In this document: positions 5,554 through 5,559 of the stretch, one piece after another
Layout of the letters: each line of letters starts with the position of its first letter
Position numbering within the stretch: the first letter of the stretch is position 1
The notes under the pieces: model-generated
Databases searched by the model: none
What the model was told of the DNA's origin: nothing
What the model saw: the letters and a program-made list of their open reading frames with translations, nothing else
Assembly (NCBI GenBank): GCA_030544185.1
Contig: JAUNRO010000215.1
Coordinates: forward strand, 1 to 5,559
DNA from: Propionibacteriaceae bacterium
GTDB lineage: Bacteria > Actinomycetota > Actinomycetes > Propionibacteriales > Propionibacteriaceae
Length of the DNA: 5,559 bases
Direction of reading: 5' to 3'
Program-made: the position numbers and the translations under genes

Positions 5554-5559
5554 ATGTCC
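5554..5559 (+). CDS. Start of a gene running off the right edge
   Basis: Only ATG TCC (Met-Ser) is inside the window. The call rests on GAGGGGAG at 5543-5550, a strong purine-rich ribosome binding site three bases before the ATG, and on a candidate promoter at a sensible distance upstream. It is divergent from the glycosidase gene. Nothing can be said about the product. Confidence 0.55.

Overview
The window is very GC-rich, with strong G/C at third codon positions and TANNNT-type -10 boxes close to start codons. This points to an actinobacterium. If the identification of the large left-hand gene is right, a relative of the Propionibacteriaceae is a reasonable guess, but no marker gene here proves it. 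There are no RNA genes, insertion sequences, CRISPR arrays or prophage signs. Every stretch without a gene is shorter than 170 bases.

Layout, left to right. (1) 1-2165, minus strand: the first 721 codons of a very large protein whose C-terminus lies beyond the left edge. It carries no ordinary annotation-level signature, but it keeps the PEP carboxykinase active-site pattern in order: a Y-x-G-x-x-K-K metal-lysine motif, a histidine 20 residues later, a P-loop-like SGGGKS, and an Asp cluster after that. I read it as the pyrophosphate-dependent PEP carboxykinase (PEP carboxytransphosphorylase), a family usually left as 'hypothetical protein'. (2) 2166-2310: its promoter region, with a perfect 7+7 palindrome beside the start codon and a DtxR/IdeR-like half site. 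(3) 2311-2919, minus: a six-helix membrane protein of unknown function. (4) 2920-3020: a divergent control region with two nearly identical palindromes 52 bp apart. (5) 3021-3686, plus: a TetR-family repressor with a WHG-type C-terminal domain. (6) 3687-3760: a short convergent gap with a possible terminator hairpin. (7) 3761-5386, minus: a secreted protein that joins a SPOR-like domain to a NAGPA-type phosphodiester glycosidase domain. (8) 5387-5553: a second divergent control region with repeated GGAACCC elements. (9) From 5554, plus: the first two codons of a gene that runs off the right edge behind a good ribosome binding site.

How the genes relate. The TetR gene and the membrane protein gene form a classic divergent regulator/target pair, and the twin palindromes are the probable operators. 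The carboxykinase, if correct, links PEP and oxaloacetate using phosphate/pyrophosphate instead of a nucleotide, which fits the pyrophosphate-based carbon metabolism known in propionibacteria. The SPOR-glycosidase protein probably acts in the cell wall and has no evident functional link to the other genes. The most noteworthy content is the carboxykinase with its altered P-loop, the twin operator, and the SPOR-glycosidase fusion.
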